A stretch of DNA of 64,000 nt from Dehalococcoidales bacterium (GTDB taxonomy: Bacteria; Chloroflexota; Dehalococcoidia; Dehalococcoidales; UBA2162). Each line of letters begins with the position of its first letter. Position 1 is the first letter of the stretch. Positions 59,821 to 64,000 of this stretch are shown piece by piece. The notes beneath the pieces were generated by a model that ran no database searches, had not been told where the DNA came from, and was given only the letters and a program-made list of their open reading frames with translations. A program made the position numbers and the translations under genes. The stretch lies in the NCBI GenBank assembly GCA_030690265.1, contig JAUYHA010000077.1, forward strand, positions 1-64,000, written 5' to 3'.

Positions 59821-60147
59821 ATGGTAACTGAAAACTTATCAATTACAGAAGAGAGGCAGTTGAGAGATTATGAGCTGGTGGTGGTCATAAGTCCTGAGGT
59901 TGCCGGGGAAAACCTGGAAGCAGCAATAGATAATGTCACCCGGCTTATTATCGGGAAGGGAGGCATTGTTTCCGATACAGAACGATGGGGACAAAGAAAG
60001 TTAGCCTACCCGATAAGACATTTTATGGAGGGTAGTTATGTCTTGTTTAAGTTAAGATTATCACCGTCTGCGGGGAAAGAAGTGGAAGCAAGTCTAAGGG
60101 TTTCTCAGGAAGTGTTACGGCATCTATTGATAAGGTTGGGTGAGTAG
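59821..60147 (+). CDS. rpsF: Ribosomal protein bS6
   Basis: 108 residues with the S6 pattern YELVVVISPEV, the central GGIVSDTERWGQRKLAYPI and ending VLRHLLIRLGE. It binds 16S rRNA with S18. First gene of an rpsF-ssb-rpsR operon. Confidence 0.95.
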   Translation: MVTENLSITEERQLRDYELVVVISPEVAGENLEAAIDNVTRLIIGKGGIVSDTERWGQRKLAYPIRHFMEGSYVLFKLRLSPSAGKEVEASLRVSQEVLRHLLIRLGE

Positions 60148-60203
60148 CCGGGCAGGCCACTCTTCCCCGGTTCTTGAGGAGAAGCGGAAGGAGTTTTGAG
60201 ACG

Positions 60204-60611
60204 ATGGTTAGTGTGAATAAGATGATAATTATTGGTAATCTGGGTAGTGAGCCGGAAATGCGCTTTACCCCGAATGGCAGACCGGTAACCTCTTTTAGTG
60301 TTGCCACTAACTGGCGATATACTACTCCTGAAGGCGAGCGCCGTGAGGAAACGGAATGGTTTACCGTGGTCGCCTGGGGTAAGCTGGCGGAACAATGTAA
60401 TCAGTTTCTGACTAAAGGTCGGCTTGTCTATGTTGAGGGCAGGCTTCGTACCCATAGCTGGGAAGGTCAGGATGGGCAGAAACGTTCCCGGAATGAAATA
60501 GTAGCCGATAGAGTAAGCTTCCTTGACAGGCAGGCAGTTGGCTCTCTTCGTGAGGGGCAGGTCGAGGAAGGTGAAACTGGCGAATTAAAGCCTGATGATA
60601 TTCCCTTTTAA
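60204..60611 (+). CDS. ssb: Single-stranded DNA-binding protein
   Basis: About 135 residues: OB-fold with MIIIGNLGSEPEMRFTPNG and the WFTVVAWGKLAEQC strand, and the acidic tail PDDIPF used to recruit partner proteins. ATG 60204 fits the family start; GGAAGGAG is ten bases upstream. Confidence 0.94.
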   Translation: MVSVNKMIIIGNLGSEPEMRFTPNGRPVTSFSVATNWRYTTPEGERREETEWFTVVAWGKLAEQCNQFLTKGRLVYVEGRLRTHSWEGQDGQKRSRNEIVADRVSFLDRQAVGSLREGQVEEGETGELKPDDIPF

Positions 60612-60625
60612 GGAGTTAATAACGG

Positions 60626-60925
60626 GTGGCAAAGCGAACATTTAATCAGTCAAGGACAAGAAGTCGTGATTCAAGATATACGCCGAGGCGCAAGGTTTGC
60701 TCTTTTTGTGCCTCTAAGGTTAAGGCAATAGATTATAAAGATGCTGACAAGTTGAGCGGCTATCTAACCAATAGAGCGAAGATAGCGCCCCGTCGTAGAA
60801 CCGGGACCTGTGCCAAGCACCAGCGTATCTTAGCCAGAGCGATAAAAAGGGCACGGCACTTAGCTTTACTGCCCTATGTTCCAGCTTTTTTACCTGATGT
60901 GCCGAGTATGAGAATAGCTGAGTAG
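60626..60925 (+). CDS. rpsR: Ribosomal protein bS18
   Basis: 99 residues: [35 protein letters not shown] and the S6-binding helical end [10 protein letters not shown]. Cysteines at both ends of this stretch suggest the zinc-binding form. GTG 60626 with AAGGAG upstream. Confidence 0.94.
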   Translation: MAKRTFNQSRTRSRDSRYTPRRKVCSFCASKVKAIDYKDADKLSGYLTNRAKIAPRRRTGTCAKHQRILARAIKRARHLALLPYVPAFLPDVPSMRIAE

Positions 60926-60992
60926 TTAAAAAAGCTGGGGCTTTATTCATCCCTCTTTCTTGTTCTGCATTACCGTTCACAGAGAGGTTAAA

Positions 60993-61133
60993 ATGCCAAA
61001 GAGGACTTATCAACCCAAAAAAATACCGCGTAAGCGTGAGCACGGCTTTCTGAAGAGAATGAGTACCCGGGCCGGCCGCCTTGTCTTAAAAGCCAGAAGG
61101 CTGAAGGGCCGTAAGCGATTGACGGTGGTTTAA
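60993..61133 (+). CDS. rpmH: Ribosomal protein bL34
   Basis: 46 residues, [19 protein letters not shown] then [20 protein letters not shown], the full L34 pattern. The stop is one base before the rnpA start. A run of ribosomal genes and rnpA without dnaA nearby differs from the usual rpmH site at oriC. Confidence 0.95.
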   Translation: MPKRTYQPKKIPRKREHGFLKRMSTRAGRLVLKARRLKGRKRLTVV

Positions 61134-61134
61134 A

Positions 61135-61527
61135 GTGAAGGGAGAGCAATATCTCACCAAGCCCCGGCAGTATGCTTTAGTTTATAGACGGGGTGGTTCC
61201 TGGGCATCCAGTCTGGTGGTGATGAGGGCTTTACCTAACGGCCTGGCTCTATCCCGGTACGGTTTCTCGGTTAGCAAACGGGTGGGTAAGGCGGTAACGA
61301 GAAACAGGGTGAAGCGCTTACTGCGGGAAATCTTGCGGATAATGCCCCTTAAACCGGCATGGGATATTGTATTTATCGCCCGTCCGGCGGCAGCTACCGC
61401 TGACTATGCCAGCCTTAAGAGGGCAGTTGCCGGTTTATTATCCCGGGCTGGATTACTGCAGACCGGAGAAGAGTCAGCTTTTCTGGTGGGAGTTGACGGC
61501 GGTGATAGCCGGGAGCGAGCGGTTTAA
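61135..61527 (+). CDS. rnpA: Ribonuclease P protein component
   Basis: 130 residues with YRRGGSW near 20, RYGFSVSKRVGKAVTRNRVK near 50-69 (the RNR RNA-binding motif) and the C-terminal DIVFIARPAA. It assists the catalytic RNA in tRNA 5' maturation. GTG start adjacent to rpmH; the C-terminal 20 residues are longer than usual. Confidence 0.93.
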   Translation: MKGEQYLTKPRQYALVYRRGGSWASSLVVMRALPNGLALSRYGFSVSKRVGKAVTRNRVKRLLREILRIMPLKPAWDIVFIARPAAATADYASLKRAVAGLLSRAGLLQTGEESAFLVGVDGGDSRERAV

Positions 61528-61540
61528 TTAGTGAAAGAAT

Positions 61541-61750
61541 ATGAAAAGGGTTGGTTTAGGATTAATCAGGCTTTATCAATTGACCTTTTCACAGGTTTTG
61601 CCACCATCCTGCCGTTTTATGCCGACTTGCTCTCAATACACTTATGAGGCTATAGCCAAGTATGGCTTTTTTAAAGGGGTGGTTCTGGGAGTAAAGCGCC
61701 TGGCTCATTGTCATCCCTTTCATCCTGGAGGCTATGACCCTGTGCCATGA
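61541..61750 (+). CDS. yidD: Membrane protein insertion efficiency factor YidD
   Basis: 69 residues with [31 protein letters not shown], and [14 protein letters not shown], the full YidD pattern. It aids YidC-dependent insertion. Its stop overlaps the next start (ATGA). Confidence 0.94.
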   Translation: MKRVGLGLIRLYQLTFSQVLPPSCRFMPTCSQYTYEAIAKYGFFKGVVLGVKRLAHCHPFHPGGYDPVP

Positions 61751-62961
61751 TAGTGAAATCAGTGTTCAAAACACCATTCCTGCTGCTTATTCTTCTGATC
61801 GGACTAGTCTTAACCGGTTGCCGTCCCCCGGGTCTTGGGGCTGTGCCCAAAGGCTGGTCGGGAGGGGTTATAGATGATGGAGTCCTCTTCATCGGTTCTA
61901 TGACGGGCAGTCTGGTGGCGGTGAATGCAACGGATGGCAGCCTTTTGTCAGCGGTACCTCTGGACACTTCTGGTGTAGCTGTTTATGGTTCTCTGGATGT
62001 GGATGAGGGTTCAGTTTATGTTCCCGGCTATGACGGTAAGGTCAGAGCTTTTGTATTTGAAGGAGCCAGGCTTGGTGAGGAACCAAGATGGGATTCTCAG
62101 GCGGAGAATACCAACGGCTCCATTGTCGGCGGGCTTGTTATTGACGGGGATAAAGTCTATTACGCTACTTCCGGCGGCCAGGTTTATGCCGTGGATATTG
62201 CTAATGGTAACAGGCAGTGGATGTTTGAGACAGGAGATAAAATCTGGTCAACCCCGGTGGTCAGCGGAGAGACCCTATACATCGGCTCTTTTGATAACAA
62301 ACTCTATGCCCTGAGCGCTGAGAGTGGTTCCCTGAAGTGGCAGTTTGAGACTGAAGGGGCTATCGTGTCAACCCCGGTTATTTATGAGAATACGCTTTAT
62401 TTCGGTTCTTTTGACCGGCATTTTTACGCTGTAGACTCTGCCAGTGGTAACCTAGTGTGGAAGTCCGAATCCCGGGCTGATAACTGGTTCTGGGCGACAC
62501 CGTTAATCTATGAGGGTACTGTATACGCTCCTAATCTGGACGGTAAGGTCTATGCCTTTGATACCATAAGCGGTAAGGAGCTGTCTGAATTTGAGCTTGG
62601 TAGTCCGGTTGCCTCTTCACCGGTGCTGATGGGTAACTCGATTATCGTGGCTGCGGAAAACGGGACAGTATTCGCTCTGGATACCATTAACGGGCAAGAA
62701 AAGCAGCTAATAAATCTGGCAGAAAATGTGCGGGCGTCGCTAGCTGCTGATGGGGAAACAGTCTATATTCATACCAGTGCTGATAAAGTTTATGCCTTGA
62801 ATGCCCGGTCAGGTGCTCAGCTCTGGAGCCTTTCCATGAAAGAGGAGGCACCGCCACCACCGGCGGCCAAAACAAATTGGGGATTCATTGTACTTATTGC
62901 TGTGGTTAGTCTGATTCTGGTAATGGCAATATCGGCGCTGGGCAGGCGCCGCAAAGCCTAA
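61747..62961 (+). CDS. PQQ-repeat (BamB-like) lipoprotein
   Basis: 404 residues: a signal peptide ending in a lipobox (VLTGC near 25), seven or so PQQ/beta-propeller units (for example [30 protein letters not shown]) and one C-terminal hydrophobic helix (about 376-396) followed by GRRRKA. It has both a lipid anchor and a membrane helix. Placed between yidD and yidC, so perhaps a factor for envelope protein folding; this is inference from place only. Confidence 0.85.
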   Translation: MIVKSVFKTPFLLLILLIGLVLTGCRPPGLGAVPKGWSGGVIDDGVLFIGSMTGSLVAVNATDGSLLSAVPLDTSGVAVYGSLDVDEGSVYVPGYDGKVRAFVFEGARLGEEPRWDSQAENTNGSIVGGLVIDGDKVYYATSGGQVYAVDIANGNRQWMFETGDKIWSTPVVSGETLYIGSFDNKLYALSAESGSLKWQFETEGAIVSTPVIYENTLYFGSFDRHFYAVDSASGNLVWKSESRADNWFWATPLIYEGTVYAPNLDGKVYAFDTISGKELSEFELGSPVASSPVLMGNSIIVAAENGTVFALDTINGQEKQLINLAENVRASLAADGETVYIHTSADKVYALNARSGAQLWSLSMKEEAPPPPAAKTNWGFIVLIAVVSLILVMAISALGRRRKA

Positions 62962-62975
62962 TGAGGTAGATTCTA

Positions 62976-63944
62976 TTGAGTATTGGGGCATTCTGGGACC
63001 TGGTTATCCTGAACCCGATGATAAATGCTCTCATCGTGATTTCCGGTTATCTCTTTGATAACTTCGGGCTGACCGTTATTGTGCTGACCGTCGTTGTCAA
63101 TCTTTTGATGTATCCTCTTACCAAGAAGCAGCTGCATGCCAGCAAGAAGATGCAGGAAATTCAGGCTGAAGTTGCCGAGATTCGCAAGAAGTATGCTAAA
63201 GATAAGCAAAAAGTGGCTCAGGAGCAGATGAGACTCTTTAAAGAGTCCGGGGTCAGCCCTGCCGGCTGCCTGGTGCCTATGTTAGTCCAGCTTCCGGTCT
63301 GGATAGTCCTTTACCAATCGATTATCCGGGTTTTAGCCGTATCTCCTGAGGATTTTCTGAATCTCTCCCAGCGTCTTTACCCATCATGGACGTCTGTCTT
63401 CTCTCAGGTGCCTCTGGGTAACAAGTTCCTCTGGCTGGACCTGGCCACCCCTGATTTGCTTATGGCTGTTCTGGTCGGGGCTACCATGTGGCTGCAGCAA
63501 AAGATGATGTCTCCCCGGAGCACTGACCCTCAGCAGCAGGCTCAGAGCCAGATGATGCTGTATATGATGCCGCTGATGTTCGGCTTTTTTGCTTTATCCT
63601 TCCCCAGTGGTCTGGCTCTGTACTGGGTGACTTCATCCGCTATCAGGATTATTATGCAGTATTTCGTTACCGGCTGGGGAAGCCTGGTGCCATCAGGGGC
63701 GAGAAAGAAACCCGCTAAAGAAAAAGAAATTAAAGGGCGTGCCGTCCGGCAAAAGAAACCTCTGGGGGAAGCTGATATCAGCGCCGATATCGTGCTTGAG
63801 CCGGATTCTGCCCGGGAAGAAGGAATGAGTTATGGAGAGTCTGGAGATAAGCGCCAAGACAGTAGAAGAAGCTATCCAACAAGCCTTAGAGCAATTAGGC
63901 GTAAGCCAGGAGGAGGTAGAGATTACCGTCGTAAAAGAAGGTAG
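62976..63944 (+). CDS. yidC: Membrane protein insertase YidC
   Basis: 322 residues of the short YidC/Oxa1 type: MYPLTKKQLHASKKMQEIQ, the coiled cytoplasmic loop, SPAGCLVPMLVQLPVWIVLY, and LPLMFGFFALSFPSG-like MPLMFGFFALSFPSGLALYW, plus a long basic tail. It starts at TTG 62976. No lipobox is seen. Its last 113 bases overlap the jag frame, so its tail or stop may be shifted. Confidence 0.92.
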   Translation: MSIGAFWDLVILNPMINALIVISGYLFDNFGLTVIVLTVVVNLLMYPLTKKQLHASKKMQEIQAEVAEIRKKYAKDKQKVAQEQMRLFKESGVSPAGCLVPMLVQLPVWIVLYQSIIRVLAVSPEDFLNLSQRLYPSWTSVFSQVPLGNKFLWLDLATPDLLMAVLVGATMWLQQKMMSPRSTDPQQQAQSQMMLYMMPLMFGFFALSFPSGLALYWVTSSAIRIIMQYFVTGWGSLVPSGARKKPAKEKEIKGRAVRQKKPLGEADISADIVLEPDSAREEGMSYGESGDKRQDSRRSYPTSLRAIRRKPGGGRDYRRKRR

Positions 63945-64000
63945 GTCCGGCATTCTGGGTCTGGGTGCCGATGAGGCGGTGGTCAGGGTGACGCCTTTGG
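63832..64000 (+). CDS. jag: Jag/KhpB RNA-binding protein, N-terminal part
   Basis: From ATG 63832 the frame reads MESLEISAKTVEEAIQQAL, then KEGRSGILGLGADEAVVRV, the Jag_N domain. It overlaps yidC in another frame and continues past the window end. Jag follows yidC in many genomes and is linked to cell-envelope gene control. Confidence 0.85.
   Translation, partial: MESLEISAKTVEEAIQQALEQLGVSQEEVEITVVKEGRSGILGLGADEAVVRVTPL

Overview
The window looks like chromosome from an anaerobic bacterium of the Chloroflexota, most likely class Dehalococcoidia. This is inferred from a bacterial Elp3 homologue, a short YidC without the large periplasmic domain, an EF-P whose tip loop lacks the usual PGKG, several families of short dispersed palindromic repeats, and an anaerobic aromatic-degradation cluster. 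Genes are dense on both strands. Two A/T-richer islands (about 1.46-4.15 kb and 48.5-50.9 kb) carry restriction or modification genes and stand out from the more G/C-rich backbone.

Layout. 0.1-6.9 kb: a Memo/AMMECR1 fusion, a frameshifted single-chain restriction-modification enzyme, a nitroreductase, RarA and a small hydrolase. 7.2-20.6 kb, minus strand: a class I ATP-dependent benzoyl-CoA reductase system in bzd-like order (N, O, P, Q, ferredoxin, V), led by a PaaX-family regulator with a clear promoter and operator, plus a molybdopterin oxidoreductase and the three enzymes that take the dienoyl-CoA product through hydration (Dch), oxidation (Had) and ring opening (Oah). No benzoate-CoA ligase is in the window. 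20.8-23.6 kb: two paralogous MFS transporters. 23.8-28.0 kb: a methyltransferase, Elp3, a MaoC pair and an SDR. 28.1-40.3 kb: an orphan ABC permease, adenine deaminase, hypoxanthine phosphoribosyltransferase, MsrPQ, rhomboid, NfeD-like, gatC, gatA, a methyltransferase and a universal stress protein.

40.5-44.5 kb holds the most unusual structure. Downstream of tRNA-Ser(CGA) lies a row of one- or two-gene units (GIY-YIG protein, GIY-YIG protein, DUF3052-like pseudogene plus tRNA-Ser(GGA), isochorismatase-like hydrolase, MFS transporter, YkgJ-like protein). Consecutive units are separated by five copies of a short palindrome, GGCTGRCAAGCCAGC; three of these directly follow a copy of the tRNA-Ser 3' end, and two are followed by a decayed GIY-YIG gene start. 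It resembles a tRNA-anchored cassette array.

45.2-64.0 kb: dprA, topA, a second island (methylase fragment, two small unknowns, a putative EVE/PUA plus PD-(D/E)XK nuclease, a frameshifted zinc-ribbon gene) ending at a 20-codon remnant of gltX, then xer, a prolidase, efp, a PHP-formyltransferase-HAD group, a PfkB kinase, archease-rtcB, and the rpsF-ssb-rpsR-rpmH-rnpA-yidD-(PQQ lipoprotein)-yidC-jag run, with jag cut by the window end.

Dispersed repeats matter here. One family ends in GGGGGTGAGG and sits in the ribosome-binding position of several genes. Another has inverted TGTCATTGCGAG ends. A third fragment lies in frame inside a HAD-family gene. All calls come from reading the sequence and translations; no searches were run.
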